Notes: a model not told the origin generated them from the letters alone. A stretch of DNA of 64,000 nt from Eubacteriales bacterium (GCA_030539395.1 JAUNSC010000013.1:1-64000), one strand, 5' to 3'. Positions 42,463-53,666 are shown, numbered from the stretch's first letter. Program-made: numbers and translations.

Positions 42463-43742
42463 AACGTAACGATTCCTTTATCCACTAATTTCTGCAGGGC
42501 TTTTAATATGCCCAATTTCGCATGCTCCCAGGTAAGTCCCCCCTGGAAGTATGCAGCATAGGGCGGTTTCACCGGTCCGTCAGCGCTTAATTCAATAGAA
42601 GAACCCTGTATAAATGCTCCGGCAGCCATGATCACGTCACTGTCATATCCCGGCATCGCCCAAGGTTCAGGCGTTACATAGCTGTCTACCGGAGCAGCAG
42701 CCTGGATTCCTTCACAAAAAGCAATCAATCCCTCTGCTGTACCAAATTCTACTGCCTGAATAATATCATGACGGCTTTCCCTGCCATCCGGAACAACTTT
42801 AAAACCAAGCTTTTCAAAAATATTGGCAGCAAAAATCGCTCCTTTTAACGCACCGGCAGTCACAGTCGGCGCTAAAAACAGTCCCTGAAAAAATGATCTG
42901 TTCACTCCGAGAGATGCACCTACTTCTTTTCCAAGACCAGGTGTTGTAAGTCTGCAGGCAGCATTTTCAATACATTCCTTCGTTCCTGCAATATATCCTC
43001 CGATTGGTGCAAGACCGCCTCCTGGATTTTTGATCAGAGAGCCGACCACCATGTCTGCGCCAAAATCACCTGGTTCTCCACACTCCACAAATTCTCCGTA
43101 ACAGTTATCCACAAGTACTATGATATCTTTACGGATATCTTTTACAAAACGTATCGCTTCAGCAATCTGAGCAACCGACAGGGTAGGCCTTGTCTGATAT
43201 CCTTTTGACCGCTGGATTTCGACCAATTTTGTTTTTTCAGAGATTGTCTTTCTGACAGATTCAAAGTCAAAACTGCCGTCTCCGAGAAGATCCACCTGAC
43301 GGTATGAAACCCCATATTCTGCCAGTGATCCACGCGAAGGTCTGATTCCGATTACTTCCTCCAGCGTATCATATGGTTTTCCTGAAATAGAAAGCAATTC
43401 ATCCCCCGGTTTTAAATTGCCAAAAAGAGCGACAGCCAGAGCATGGGTTCCGCATGTAATCTGTGCACGTACCAATGCAGCCTCAGTATGAAACACCTCT
43501 GCATAGACTTCTTCCAGAACGTCTCTTCCCAGATCATTATAACCATATCCTGTCCCCGACTGAAAGCACTCGGCGCTTACCCTGCATTTCTGCATAGCCC
43601 GGATAACTTTGAGCTGATTGTATTCTGCTGTCTTCTGGATTTCTTCAAAACGTTTCTTCAGTTTTTCTTCAACCTCTGCACCGAACCTGTACACCCTTTC
43701 TTCGATTCCAAGTTCCTGATACATAGCTTCTATTGTATTCAC
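42459..43742 (-). CDS. Methionine gamma-lyase-family PLP enzyme (aluminum resistance protein type)
   Basis: A 427-aa PLP enzyme of the YnbB/aluminum resistance family, related to cystathionine and methionine gamma-lyases. The PLP lysine is in VVGSLIKNPGGGLAP, and the opening LGIEERVYRFGAEVEEKLKKRF is family-typical. GTG 43742 is chosen because it overlaps the miaA stop as GTGA and lies after GGAAAGGAAG; the earlier TTG has no ribosome site. Substrate not proven. Placed directly after miaA, a common Firmicutes neighbourhood. Confidence 0.88.
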   Translation of the reverse strand: MNTIEAMYQELGIEERVYRFGAEVEEKLKKRFEEIQKTAEYNQLKVIRAMQKCRVSAECFQSGTGYGYNDLGRDVLEEVYAEVFHTEAALVRAQITCGTHALAVALFGNLKPGDELLSISGKPYDTLEEVIGIRPSRGSLAEYGVSYRQVDLLGDGSFDFESVRKTISEKTKLVEIQRSKGYQTRPTLSVAQIAEAIRFVKDIRKDIIVLVDNCYGEFVECGEPGDFGADMVVGSLIKNPGGGLAPIGGYIAGTKECIENAACRLTTPGLGKEVGASLGVNRSFFQGLFLAPTVTAGALKGAIFAANIFEKLGFKVVPDGRESRHDIIQAVEFGTAEGLIAFCEGIQAAAPVDSYVTPEPWAMPGYDSDVIMAAGAFIQGSSIELSADGPVKPPYAAYFQGGLTWEHAKLGILKALQKLVDKGIVTL

Positions 43743-44698
43743 TTTATAATTTCTTCCTTTCCGCAAACATTGCTGATTATATCAAGCATATATGCCAGCA
43801 CGGCATCCTGATCTTCAAAATCTTCCTTTTGTACCCAGCAGACATTCTTCTCCCGCTTAAACCACGTGATCTGACGTTTTGCAAAATGCCTGGTATCTCT
43901 TTTCAGCCGGTAGACCGCATCCTCCAGTGAACATTTGCCATCCAGATAATCAAGAATTTCCTTATAGCCCAGCCCCTGCATGGATACCATATCAGAAGTA
44001 AAACCGCGAGCCCTCAGTCTCCTGACTTCATCCACCAATCCCTGTTCAAGCATTGTATCAACTCTCTGATTGATCCGTTCATACAGCCTGCTTCGCTCTT
44101 CATTCAGCACAAAATAAACTGCCGCATAGGGTGACTCTTTCTGCCGCTCCTGCCGGTTATGGACTGATATGGGCTGTCCGCTGTCATGATAATATTCTAA
44201 AGCTCTGATGACTCTTTTTACATTATTTGCATGAATATCTCCTGCAGAATCAGGGTCAACCTCTGCAAGCATACGATGCAGATATTCAGCGCCATGTTCT
44301 TTCGCCAGCTGTTCCAGTTCAGTGCGATATACTGCATCACTGCTGTTCTCTGTAAAATTAATATCGTACAAAACCGATTGGATATAGAATCCTGTCCCGC
44401 CTGTTAAAATCGGAATCTTTCCCTTTTCATAAATCTGTTCCATATATTTTCGGGCCATATTTTTGAATTTGACCACATGAAATTCCTCATCCGGCTCCAG
44501 TTCATCAATCAGATAATGCGGGACACCCTGCATCTCTTCCGGAGTGATTTTTGCAGAACCTATGTCCATGCCACGGTAAACCTGCATGGAATCGGCAGAA
44601 ATTATTTCACCGTTAATTGCCTTTGCAAGCGCAATAGACAAGTTTGTCTTTCCCACGGCCGTTGGCCCGGTTAATATAATAAGTGGTTTTTTTGACAT
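43739..44698 (-). CDS. miaA: tRNA dimethylallyltransferase
   Basis: Adds the dimethylallyl group to A37 of tRNAs reading U-starting codons; 319 aa. P-loop LTGPTAVGKTNLSI, SADSMQVYRGMDIG and TGGTGFYIQSVL are all present. ATG 44698 follows AAAGGA and lies 1 base after the mutL stop; an upstream extension is rejected. With miaB 4.6 kb upstream in the same operon, both enzymes making ms2i6A are co-encoded. Confidence 0.96.
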   Translation of the reverse strand: MSKKPLIILTGPTAVGKTNLSIALAKAINGEIISADSMQVYRGMDIGSAKITPEEMQGVPHYLIDELEPDEEFHVVKFKNMARKYMEQIYEKGKIPILTGGTGFYIQSVLYDINFTENSSDAVYRTELEQLAKEHGAEYLHRMLAEVDPDSAGDIHANNVKRVIRALEYYHDSGQPISVHNRQERQKESPYAAVYFVLNEERSRLYERINQRVDTMLEQGLVDEVRRLRARGFTSDMVSMQGLGYKEILDYLDGKCSLEDAVYRLKRDTRHFAKRQITWFKREKNVCWVQKEDFEDQDAVLAYMLDIISNVCGKEEIIK

Positions 44699-44699
44699 T

Positions 44700-46646
44700 T
44701 CATATAATCCTTTTGAATTTTCGTTCCAGTTCATATTTTGACATGGAGATAATGGTAGGTCTTCCGTGGGGACAATTGTATGGATTCTCAAGTTTCAGAA
44801 GTTCATCAATAAGGGCATGGATTTCTGATACAGAAAGCTTCGAGTTACCCTTTACTGCCGCTTTACAGGACATGGTTGCAATCCTGTCATCCATGGTTTC
44901 CACAGTCAGGTTTTCTCCCTGCGTTCCAAGAGAATCCAACATTTCAAGAAATAAATCCCTGTCTGCAAGACCGAACAGATTATCCGGTACTGCCCGCAAA
45001 GCATACTCTTTGCCGCCAAATTCTTCAATCTCGAAACCGATTTTTGTAAAACGATCCATGTACTTTTTTAAAAGTGCTTCTTCTGTCATGTTTAAGGTCA
45101 GGATAATCGGAGGATTAATATTCTGTGAAGTATATTCCCGGTTTTCCATGGACTTAATCAGTCTCTCGTACATGACCTTTTCATGGGCAGCATGCTGGTC
45201 AATGATAAAAAGCTTGTCTCTGAATTCTACCAGCCAATAAGTATCGAACAATTGTCCGATAATCTTATGTTCTTTCACATTTTCTTTTGAAAGAAGTCTG
45301 TCATCAAAAAGATTCATCTGCTGCGGTTTTTCTGCATAGACAGCAGGTGCTTCACATATCTGCTCTGCGCCAGGAGGCTCTGTCTGTTTAATCACCGGCT
45401 GTCTTGGTTTCGTTTCAGCCTGCTTTACTTCCTGTCGTTCAATTTCAGACCGCTCTGTTTCTCTGCTGAGAACTTCTCTGTAGTCCGGCCCCTTTGAAAC
45501 CTTTTCCTCTAAAACCGGGATAGTCCGTTCCGTTTTTTTCGGCATTTCCGCCTCCCGGCGGCGCACTTCGAAAGGCTCCGGCACCGGTTTTTTCACTTCT
45601 CTATGTTCCGGAGTTTTCGTTTTTTCTTCCTTTCCCACTTCTACCTGAACGACCATCTCTTTGTGTGTCAATGCATTTTTTACAGCTTCATACACAAACT
45701 GATACATCTCCTCATTATCTGAAAAACGAAGTTCCATCTTAGTGGGATGCACATTAATATCCAGCAGATTACCGTCAATTTGAAAATGAAGGACCGTAAA
45801 CGGATACTTATGCTTCATCATAAATGTATGATAAGCATCTTCTATTGCTTTTGATATGACGCTGCTTCGGATATAGCGGCCATTGACAAAATAATTCTCA
45901 TAGTTCCGGTTTCCTCTTGAAATAACCGGCTTTCCAATAAATCCGCTTAAATGTACGCTTTCTGTTTCAGAAGATGCGGAAAGAAGATTTCCCGCTATAT
46001 CTCTCCCGTAAATATTGTAAATAATATCTTTCAGATTATGATTTCCGGAGGTATGCAGCTTCGTCTGGTTATTTGATATAAACTTAAATGCTACTTCCGG
46101 ATGTGAAAGTGCGATCCGTTCCACAATATCTCCGATATATCCTGCCTCTGTCTGAGCAGTTTTCAAAAATTTCTTTCTGGCAGGTGTGTTAAAAAAAATA
46201 TTCCTCACAAGAAAAGTTGTTCCGGAAGGTGCACCTATCTCTTCCATACCCTTTTCTTTCCCGCCTTCGATCAGATAGCGGACACCCGTAAGGCTTTCTG
46301 TTGTTTTGGTTATCAGTTCCACCTGGCAGACAGCCGCAATACTGGAAAGCGCCTCACCTCGAAATCCAAGACTGGTCACATCAAGCAGATCGTCCACTTT
46401 TCTGATCTTGCTTGTAGCATGACGCATAAATGCAAGCTTTACCTGGTCGGCCTCTATACCCATACCATTATCCGTAATTCGGATAAATGAAATCCCTCCG
46501 TCCTTAATCTCAACAGTTATGGCATTGGCACCCGCATCAATTGCATTTTCCACCAGTTCTTTTACAATGGATGCCGGTCGTTCAATCACTTCACCGGCAG
46601 CAATTTTATCAATTGTCTGTTCATCAAGTACTGCTATTTTATTCAT
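44700..46646 (-). CDS. mutL: DNA mismatch repair protein MutL (endonuclease type)
   Basis: A 648-aa GHKL ATPase and nicking endonuclease. N-terminal motifs IAAGEVIERPASIVKELVENA, DNGMGI and GFRGEALSS; a long disordered Glu/Lys/Pro-rich linker (about 330-450); and a C-terminal domain with the nuclease motif DQHAAHEKVMYERL (DQHAx2Ex4E) and metal site CPHGRP. This marks it as MutH-independent. ATG 46646 gives the family start MNKIAVLDEQTIDKIAAGE; AAGGA is about 10 bases upstream. Confidence 0.97.
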   Translation of the reverse strand: MNKIAVLDEQTIDKIAAGEVIERPASIVKELVENAIDAGANAITVEIKDGGISFIRITDNGMGIEADQVKLAFMRHATSKIRKVDDLLDVTSLGFRGEALSSIAAVCQVELITKTTESLTGVRYLIEGGKEKGMEEIGAPSGTTFLVRNIFFNTPARKKFLKTAQTEAGYIGDIVERIALSHPEVAFKFISNNQTKLHTSGNHNLKDIIYNIYGRDIAGNLLSASSETESVHLSGFIGKPVISRGNRNYENYFVNGRYIRSSVISKAIEDAYHTFMMKHKYPFTVLHFQIDGNLLDINVHPTKMELRFSDNEEMYQFVYEAVKNALTHKEMVVQVEVGKEEKTKTPEHREVKKPVPEPFEVRRREAEMPKKTERTIPVLEEKVSKGPDYREVLSRETERSEIERQEVKQAETKPRQPVIKQTEPPGAEQICEAPAVYAEKPQQMNLFDDRLLSKENVKEHKIIGQLFDTYWLVEFRDKLFIIDQHAAHEKVMYERLIKSMENREYTSQNINPPIILTLNMTEEALLKKYMDRFTKIGFEIEEFGGKEYALRAVPDNLFGLADRDLFLEMLDSLGTQGENLTVETMDDRIATMSCKAAVKGNSKLSVSEIHALIDELLKLENPYNCPHGRPTIISMSKYELERKFKRII

Positions 46647-46678
46647 AAACCGCTGTCCTTTTTCAGTTAGTTGATTCA

Positions 46679-49327
46679 TTACCATCTGTTTTTCAATCTG
46701 CTCTGGAGCCTGTTCAGCACATTTAATGCTTCAATAGGCGTAAGCGTAGATATCTCAATTTCTTTCAGTTCATTTAGAACATCTTCATCGCTGACCGTAT
46801 CAAACAGTGTCATCTGGTCAAGATCAACCTGATCATATTTTTTCTTAACCTGTTTCCCATGACTCTTGTTATCCGTCTTAAATTCGTGTACAGCTTCTGT
46901 AATATCAGCATCACTTAATTCCTGGACAAGTTCTTTTGCCCTCTCAATTACATTGTCAGGGACACCTGCCAGTTTTGCCACCTGAATACCATAACTCTTA
47001 TCAGCACCGCCTTTCACAATTTTACGCAGAAAGACGATATCATCGCCCCTCTCTTTTACGGCAATGCAGTAATTATTCACACCGGATAGTTTGCCTTCCA
47101 ATTCTGTAAGTTCATGGTAATGAGTAGCAAACAGGGTCTTTGCTCCCAGCAATTTCGTATTGCTGATATGTTCCACAACGGCCCACGCAATAGAAAGGCC
47201 GTCAAACGTACTTGTCCCACGACCGATCTCATCAAGGATCAGCAGGCTGTCAGATGTTGCATTTCGAAGTATATTAGCCACTTCAGTCATTTCCACCATA
47301 AAGGTACTCTGGCCGGATGCAAGGTCATCCGATGCACCTACTCTGGTGAAAATACGGTCTACAATCCCTATTTTTGCACTGGAAGCAGGCACAAATGATC
47401 CTATTTGAGCCATCAGCACAATCAAAGCTGTCTGGCGCATATACGTAGATTTTCCTGCCATATTAGGTCCTGTAATGATTGAAATACGGTTTTTTCCATT
47501 ATCCAGAACCGTATCATTAGAGATAAACATATCATTTGTTATCATCTTTTCTACAACAGGATGGCGGCCGTCACGAATATGTATCTGACCTTTCGTATTC
47601 ATCTTCGGACAAACATAATTATTCTGCTCTGCCACAAGGGACAGGGAAGTAAATACATCAATTCCGGCAATTGCCTTTGCAGTCTGCTGTATTCTCAGGA
47701 TTTCTGCCCCGATTTTATCACGGATTTCACAGAACAGATCATACTCCAGAGAAACAAGGCGGTCCTCCGCTCCGAGAATAATATCTTCCAGCTCCTTCAA
47801 CTCAGGAGTAATATAGCGCTCCGCATTTGCAAGCGTCTGTTTTCTTGTATAGTAGTCCGGTACAAGATCTTTATAAGAGTTTGTGACTTCAAGATAATAT
47901 CCGAATACACGATTGTATTTTATCTTGAGCCCTTTGATACCGGTAGCTTCCCGCTCTTTAGTTTCCAGCTGTGCAAGCCAGGTCTTTCCTTCTGTCTTCG
48001 CGTTTCGCAGACGGTCTACCTCTTCGTGGAAACCTTCCCGGATAATATTACCTTCACGAACCGATATGGGAGGTTCATCCTGAATGGAACGTTCTATCAG
48101 ACTGAAAATATCTTCAAGCACATCCATATCATCACGGATATCCTTAAGAAGACCACAGCCAAAATCAGACATAATATATTTGATGTGCGGCAGCATAGAC
48201 AGAGAACTTTTAAATGCAATCAGATCCCTCGGATTTGCCGACTGATAACTGATTTTACTGATAAGACGCTCCAGATCATATACAGGATTTAAATACTCGC
48301 GGATTTCTTCACGGGCTATGGCATTCTGATTCAGTTCTGTGACCGCCTCCTGCCTTCTTTCAATTTCTTCAATATCAATCAAAGGCTGTTCAATAAAGCT
48401 TCGCAGCATTCTGGCACCCATTGCAGTTTTGGTCTTATCAAGCACCCAAAGAAGGGAACCTCTTTTCTGTTTTTCACGCAAAGTCTCACAAAGCTCCAGA
48501 TTTCGTCTCGTTGAACTGTCAAGGATCATATATTTTCCTGTAATGTACGGTGTCAGCTTTGTAAGATTAGAAATAGATGTCTTCTGTGTCTCTATAAGAT
48601 ATTGTAAAAGAGCGCCTGCCGCAATGATCCCACAGTTAAAATCCGCCAGACCAAGCCCTGCAAGATTGTTTGTATGAAAATGATCCATCAAGGCACGGCG
48701 GCACAGGTCATCATCAAAATACCAGTCCTCTAATGTGTAAATAGTAATTCCCAGCCGTGATTTCAAGTCTTCCAGCGGAGTACCGCTGACGAGAAGTGAC
48801 TGATTACAGATAATCTCTGTGGGAGAAAACTTAAAGATTTCATCTGTCAGTTTCCGCACGGAATCAAGTTCCGTAACCATATAATCTCCAGTAGAAATAT
48901 CGGAAATCGATACACCGTATTTATCTGCCATGCAGACAATGCACATCAGATAATTGTTTCTCGTCTCATCAAGGGCCATCGTATTCAGGTTAGTTCCAGG
49001 AGTGACAATACGCACGACCTCCCTTTTTACAATTCCCTTCGCCATTTTAGGATCCTCCATCTGTTCGCAGATGGCTACTTTATATCCTTTTGAAACAAGT
49101 TTATTTAAATATCCGTCAACGGAATGAAACGGTACACCGCACATGGGTGCCCGTTCTTCCTGACCACAGTTTTTTCCGGTAAGAGTAATCTCCAGCTCAC
49201 GGGATGCTGTAAGTGCGTCATCAAAAAACATTTCATAAAAATCGCCCAGGCGATAAAATAAAATACAGTCTTGATAATTTTTCTTCGTTTCAAGATATTG
49301 CTGCATCATTGGTGTTAACTGTTCCAC
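46679..49327 (-). CDS. mutS: DNA mismatch repair protein MutS
   Basis: An 882-aa mismatch sensor. The N-terminal mismatch-binding domain has DFYEMFFDDA (Phe-x-Glu wedge) and starts PMMQQYLETKKNY; connector, lever and clamp follow; the ATPase has GPNMAGKSTYMRQ (about residue 617) and DEIGRGTSTFDG. The C-terminal helix-turn-helix is kept. The start is GTG 49327 with TGAGGT upstream, 2 bases after miaB. Confidence 0.98.
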   Translation of the reverse strand: MEQLTPMMQQYLETKKNYQDCILFYRLGDFYEMFFDDALTASRELEITLTGKNCGQEERAPMCGVPFHSVDGYLNKLVSKGYKVAICEQMEDPKMAKGIVKREVVRIVTPGTNLNTMALDETRNNYLMCIVCMADKYGVSISDISTGDYMVTELDSVRKLTDEIFKFSPTEIICNQSLLVSGTPLEDLKSRLGITIYTLEDWYFDDDLCRRALMDHFHTNNLAGLGLADFNCGIIAAGALLQYLIETQKTSISNLTKLTPYITGKYMILDSSTRRNLELCETLREKQKRGSLLWVLDKTKTAMGARMLRSFIEQPLIDIEEIERRQEAVTELNQNAIAREEIREYLNPVYDLERLISKISYQSANPRDLIAFKSSLSMLPHIKYIMSDFGCGLLKDIRDDMDVLEDIFSLIERSIQDEPPISVREGNIIREGFHEEVDRLRNAKTEGKTWLAQLETKEREATGIKGLKIKYNRVFGYYLEVTNSYKDLVPDYYTRKQTLANAERYITPELKELEDIILGAEDRLVSLEYDLFCEIRDKIGAEILRIQQTAKAIAGIDVFTSLSLVAEQNNYVCPKMNTKGQIHIRDGRHPVVEKMITNDMFISNDTVLDNGKNRISIITGPNMAGKSTYMRQTALIVLMAQIGSFVPASSAKIGIVDRIFTRVGASDDLASGQSTFMVEMTEVANILRNATSDSLLILDEIGRGTSTFDGLSIAWAVVEHISNTKLLGAKTLFATHYHELTELEGKLSGVNNYCIAVKERGDDIVFLRKIVKGGADKSYGIQVAKLAGVPDNVIERAKELVQELSDADITEAVHEFKTDNKSHGKQVKKKYDQVDLDQMTLFDTVSDEDVLNELKEIEISTLTPIEALNVLNRLQSRLKNRW

Positions 49328-49329
49328 TT

Positions 49330-50787
49330 TTAAACCTCACTATCTTTTATCTCACCGATATAATAAAATCCCTTGCACTGTGAAAGCCTGACATTCACAA
49401 TCTTTCCGATCAGAGATGCATCTCCCGGGAAATGAACTAAAAGATTATTACTGAGACGTCCCGTCATAAGGGTATTATCCTGGCTGTTTACTTCTTCCAC
49501 CAGAACAGGCTGCACCTGTCCGGTCAGGCGCCCTGCCATTTCTTTGGAAATATCCTGTACTTCTTTTAAAAGTCTGTCAAAACGGTCTTTCACCACATCT
49601 TCCGGCACCTGGTTATCCATAGATGCCGCAGGTGTACCCGTCCTCTTCGAATAAATAAAAGTAAACGCACTGTCATAATGAGCTTTTCTTACCACATCCA
49701 AAGTTTCCTGGAAGTCTTCTTCTGTCTCGCCCGGAAATCCCACAATAATATCGGTTGTCAATGAAATATCCGGAATTGCTCTGCGCAGTTTTTCTACAAG
49801 CTCCAGATACTGTTCTTTTGTATAACGCCTGTTCATAATTTTAAGGATACGGCTGCTTCCGGACTGAAGAGGAAGATGCATATGCCTGCATATTTTTTCT
49901 GAACCGGCCATAACTTCTATCAATTCATCTGACAAATCTTTGGGATGGGATGTCATAAAACGGATTCTTTTCAATCCTTCAATTTTTTCAACTTCACGAA
50001 GAAGCTGGGCAAAGCTGATCGGATCCTCCAGATTTTTCCCATAGGAATTTACATTCTGTCCAAGCAGCATCACTTCAACCACTCCATCGTCTACCAGACG
50101 TTCGATTTCCCGGATAATCTCCACCGGAGTCCGGCTGCGCTCTCTTCCCCTCACATAAGGGACAATGCAATAACTGCAGAAGTTATTACATCCGAACATA
50201 ATATTTACACCGGATTTAAACGGATATTTACGTTCCACCGGAAGGTTTTCCACGATTTTGTCAGTATCTTTCCAGATGTCAATGACCATCCGGTCGCTTT
50301 CCATGGCAGCAGCCAGAAGTTCTGCAAATTTGTATATATTGTGAGTACCGAAAATGAGGTTCACAAACCGATAACTTTTCTTAATTTTTTCAACCACTTC
50401 CGGTTCCTGCATCATGCAACCGCAAAGTGCGATCATCATATGGGGATTTTTCTTCTTTTTATTATTCAATACACCAAGTCTGCCATAAACACGCAGATTG
50501 GCATTTTCACGTACCGTGCAGGTGTTATAAATAACAAAATCCGCATCCTCACCTTCTACAATAGAGTACCCGACTTTTTCCAGAATACCGATCAGTTTTT
50601 CGCTGTCTCTTGCATTCATCTGACAGCCGAAGGTCACTGCAGATGCTGTCAGTTTCCTTCCCAGTTCATTTTCCTTTTTTTCAAGAAGGCTGCGGCATTT
50701 TTTTATAAAATAGTACTGGCGCCTGGTCTCATCTGCCGGAATATTCCCCTGTAAATCTATCTGTTCCAGTTCTTTATCATAATTCAT
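49330..50787 (-). CDS. miaB: tRNA-2-methylthio-N6-dimethylallyladenosine synthase
   Basis: A 485-aa radical SAM methylthiotransferase acting on tRNA A37 after MiaA. N-terminal UPF0004 domain with cysteines in [23 protein letters not shown] and LCGCMMQ; radical SAM motif CNNFCSYC (about 197-204); C-terminal TRAM domain. ATG 50787 overlaps the proA stop as ATGA. Confidence 0.97.
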   Translation of the reverse strand: MNYDKELEQIDLQGNIPADETRRQYYFIKKCRSLLEKKENELGRKLTASAVTFGCQMNARDSEKLIGILEKVGYSIVEGEDADFVIYNTCTVRENANLRVYGRLGVLNNKKKKNPHMMIALCGCMMQEPEVVEKIKKSYRFVNLIFGTHNIYKFAELLAAAMESDRMVIDIWKDTDKIVENLPVERKYPFKSGVNIMFGCNNFCSYCIVPYVRGRERSRTPVEIIREIERLVDDGVVEVMLLGQNVNSYGKNLEDPISFAQLLREVEKIEGLKRIRFMTSHPKDLSDELIEVMAGSEKICRHMHLPLQSGSSRILKIMNRRYTKEQYLELVEKLRRAIPDISLTTDIIVGFPGETEEDFQETLDVVRKAHYDSAFTFIYSKRTGTPAASMDNQVPEDVVKDRFDRLLKEVQDISKEMAGRLTGQVQPVLVEEVNSQDNTLMTGRLSNNLLVHFPGDASLIGKIVNVRLSQCKGFYYIGEIKDSEV

Positions 50788-52034
50788 GAGCGTACCTGTC
50801 CATTTCCATAAATAATATATTTGGCAGATGTCAGTGCATGAAGCCCCATAGGTCCTCTGGCATGGAGTTTTTGTGTACTGATGCCAATCTCTGCACCGAA
50901 TCCAAATTCAAAACCATCTGTAAATCTGGTAGATGCATTTACATATACAGCTGCGGCATCAATTTCATTCAGGAAACGCTGTGCGTTTTCATAATTATTT
51001 GTGATGATTGCCTCAGAATGACCGGTATTATAACGGTTAATATGCGCGATTGCCTCATCAACAGACGACACTGTCTTTATAGAAAGAATATAATCCAGAT
51101 ACTCTGTTCCCCAATCTTCTTCTGTTGCCGCTTTCGCATCCGGAAGTATATTGCAGACGGCTTCATCCCCCCGCAGCTCAACATTTTTCTCTTTCAGCCG
51201 CTCCTGCATTGCCGGCAGAAGCGCCTCTTTTATATTTTCATGTACGACCAGAGATTCGCACGCATTACATACACCGATGCGCTGTGTCTTTGCATTAAAA
51301 ATAATATCTGCAGCCATCTTAATGTCTGCTGATTCATCCACATATATATGGCAGTTTCCTGTTCCTGTTTCAATAACAGGAATCGTGCTGTTCATTACCA
51401 CAGCTTTAATAAGTCCGGCACCACCCCGCGGAATCAGTACATCTACGTACTCATTCATCTTCATAAACCGGGATGTGGTTTCTCTGTCAGTGGATTCTAT
51501 CAGCTGGATAGCATCTTCTGTGACCTGACATTTATACAAAGTATCCCTGATTATCTTTACAATAGCCTTATTGGAACAGATGGCATCACTTCCGCCTTTT
51601 AAAATCACCACATTCCCTGTCTTAAAACACAGGCCAAAAGCATCTGCCGTAACATTAGGACGTGATTCATAGATAATGCCGATAACGCCGAGAGGAACCC
51701 TCTGCTGCCCGATCAAAAGGCCATTGGGACGCCGCTTCATTTCTGATATTTCTCCAATAGGATCTTCCAGTGCAGAAATCTGCCGAAGTCCTTCTGCCAT
51801 GGCAAAAATACGTTCTTTTGTAAGCATAAGCCTGTCTATCAGGCCTGGTTTCATATGATTTTCTTCTGCTGTTCTGATATCTTCGGCATTTTCTCCAAGA
51901 ATAAACTCATACTGCTTTTCCAATTCAGAGGCGATCTTCAAAAGAGCCTCATTCTTTTTTGCCGTATTCATAATTCGCATCTGCGGTTCCGCCATTTTTG
52001 CTCTTTGTCCGATTTCGATTAATGTTTGTGACAT
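50784..52034 (-). CDS. proA: Gamma-glutamyl phosphate reductase
   Basis: Second step of proline synthesis, making glutamate-5-semialdehyde; 416 aa, aldehyde dehydrogenase fold. Catalytic Cys in [15 protein letters not shown] (about residue 258) and [24 protein letters not shown] lies before ATG 52034. The proB gene is 0.8 kb upstream, with fthC and a DUF896 gene between them. Confidence 0.97.
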   Translation of the reverse strand: MSQTLIEIGQRAKMAEPQMRIMNTAKKNEALLKIASELEKQYEFILGENAEDIRTAEENHMKPGLIDRLMLTKERIFAMAEGLRQISALEDPIGEISEMKRRPNGLLIGQQRVPLGVIGIIYESRPNVTADAFGLCFKTGNVVILKGGSDAICSNKAIVKIIRDTLYKCQVTEDAIQLIESTDRETTSRFMKMNEYVDVLIPRGGAGLIKAVVMNSTIPVIETGTGNCHIYVDESADIKMAADIIFNAKTQRIGVCNACESLVVHENIKEALLPAMQERLKEKNVELRGDEAVCNILPDAKAATEEDWGTEYLDYILSIKTVSSVDEAIAHINRYNTGHSEAIITNNYENAQRFLNEIDAAAVYVNASTRFTDGFEFGFGAEIGISTQKLHARGPMGLHALTSAKYIIYGNGQVRS

Positions 52035-52579
52035 ACGTAAACCTCCTTTTCCGTAACCACTTTCTGAGGGAAAATATCAAACTCTCCTGCGGGCACACAA
52101 TCAACCATTTGAAAATCAAATGCCACAGCAATTGTGGCATGTTCTTTATGTGCAGAAAGATAACGGTCATAAAACCCCTGTCCATAACCGCATCTGTGAC
52201 ATTCTTTATCAAACGCAACACCTGGAACGATCAAAAGCGCTGTTTCATCGTGAGCCTCCGTACCGGTAACCGGCTCTGGAATATCATAATATCCGGGAGC
52301 AGTATCTTCATAGGAACTGATATAATAATATTTCATCTGTCCAGGCCCTGTAACTTTTGGCGCTGCTGTTTTCTTTCCCAGCTTCCATGCAGTTTCAAGG
52401 AGAGGCTTTGTGGACACCTCTCCTTTACAGTCCATATAAACATAGATAACGGAAGCATTTTTAAAAGCCTCCGTCTCCATAATTTTTTCACAGATAATAC
52501 GGCTGTTCTCATCACAAACTGCCGCATCCGCTTCTTTTCTTCGCTTAAATACAAGCTTTCTAATTTCCTTCTTTTCCAT
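52019..52579 (-). CDS. fthC: 5-formyltetrahydrofolate cyclo-ligase
   Basis: Recycles 5-formyl-THF to 5,10-methenyl-THF using ATP; about 187 aa. Family motifs [24 protein letters not shown] (split) with GYGxGxYDR near the C-terminus and the N-terminal Arg/Lys-rich ATP region. Start uncertain: ATG 52579 matches the family N-terminus, ATG 52597 adds 6 residues; ribosome sites are weak for both, and the gene overlaps DUF896 by 20 bases, so coupling is likely. Overlaps proA by 16 bases. Confidence 0.9.
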   Translation of the reverse strand: MEKKEIRKLVFKRRKEADAAVCDENSRIICEKIMETEAFKNASVIYVYMDCKGEVSTKPLLETAWKLGKKTAAPKVTGPGQMKYYYISSYEDTAPGYYDIPEPVTGTEAHDETALLIVPGVAFDKECHRCGYGQGFYDRYLSAHKEHATIAVAFDFQMVDCVPAGEFDIFPQKVVTEKEVYVCHKH

Positions 52580-52802
52580 TTTCTGCTTTTGCTCCATATT
52601 TTTCACCAAGGTTTGTGATACTTCCATCCGGTTCACGAATATCAATGCTGTCCAGCTGCGAGCGCAGATTACGTCTGACTGCGGCAATATACTCCTGACG
52701 GAGAACTGCCTGCTCTGCTGCTTCCGCGTCTGTCAGTCCTTCGGCCTTAGATTTACGTGCCAGCTCATTGATCCGTTCTATCTTTTTTTCCGTAATTCCC
52801 AT
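52560..52802 (-). CDS. DUF896 (YnzC-like) small protein
   Basis: An 80-aa DUF896 protein: ITEKKIERINELARKSKAEG, then LTDAEAAEQAVLRQEYIAAVR with a conserved RQEYI core. Bacillus YnzC has a two-helix structure; a link to the SOS gene region was noted there, but function is unknown. AAGGAG precedes ATG 52802. Inserted between proB and fthC. Confidence 0.93.
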   Translation of the reverse strand: MGITEKKIERINELARKSKAEGLTDAEAAEQAVLRQEYIAAVRRNLRSQLDSIDIREPDGSITNLGEKYGAKAENGKEGN

Positions 52803-52814
52803 TAAAATGTCTCC

Positions 52815-53666
52815 TTAACTAATATCGATCTTATGCAGATAATCTGCCAGAGAAAACCCCTGCTCCTGTTTTGCCACAAACAGGGTCCCATATTGTTCAC
52901 CATTTAAAATTTTATGTATTATATGAAAATCTTTTCCATTGGCAATGATCATATCAGCTCCTGAACTGACTGCAATCTGAGCTGCCGAAAGTTTTGCACT
53001 CATGCCTCCGGTTCCCACATTGCTTCCGCTCGAGCTTTTTCCCATATGGAAAAGCTTTTCATCCAGTTCTTCAACAGTATCAATGAATTCTGCCGACGGA
53101 TTCTGATGCGGATCGTCTGTAAATAAACCGTCAATATCCGACAACAGGATCAAAAGATCCGCTCCTATCAGAGAAGCAACCATTGCTGAAAGATTATCAT
53201 TATCTCCAAACTTAATTTCATCGGTAGAAACCGTGTCATTTTCATTTACAATCGGTATTGCTCCCAACTTTAACAGTTCCTGGAACGTGTTATATGCATT
53301 ATCTCTGCTCACAGAATTTGTAATCGTAAATTTTGTAAGTAATATCTGCGCTGCCATCTGACCGTATTCTGCAAACAATTTCTGATAGATCATCATCAGC
53401 TTTGCCTGTCCAATAGCCGCACAAGCCTGCTTCTCTGCAATATCTGTCGGCTTTTTATGAAATCCGGCAGTACTGCTCCCGACAGCAATCGCTCCGGAAG
53501 AAACCAGAATTACTTCTTTTCCCATGTTATGGATATTGCTGATTTCCCGAACAAGTATTTCAAGTTTTGTCAGATTCAACGCTCCTGTTGTCTCATGTGT
53601 CAGAGAAGAAGAACCTATTTTTATAATAATTCTTTGTTTATCCCTCAGTTTTTCACGAATATTCAA
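52815..53666 (-). CDS. proB: Glutamate 5-kinase (short form without PUA domain)
   Basis: First step of proline synthesis; 283 aa. Amino acid kinase fold with IKIGSSSLT, LVSSGAIAVG, NENDTVSTDEIKFGDND and GTGGMSAKL. It ends soon after the kinase fold; the C-terminal PUA domain of E. coli ProB (367 aa) is absent, as in some Clostridia. TTG 53666 with AGGAG 9 to 10 bases upstream is the likely start. Confidence 0.95.
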   Translation of the reverse strand: MNIREKLRDKQRIIIKIGSSSLTHETTGALNLTKLEILVREISNIHNMGKEVILVSSGAIAVGSSTAGFHKKPTDIAEKQACAAIGQAKLMMIYQKLFAEYGQMAAQILLTKFTITNSVSRDNAYNTFQELLKLGAIPIVNENDTVSTDEIKFGDNDNLSAMVASLIGADLLILLSDIDGLFTDDPHQNPSAEFIDTVEELDEKLFHMGKSSSGSNVGTGGMSAKLSAAQIAVSSGADMIIANGKDFHIIHKILNGEQYGTLFVAKQEQGFSLADYLHKIDIS

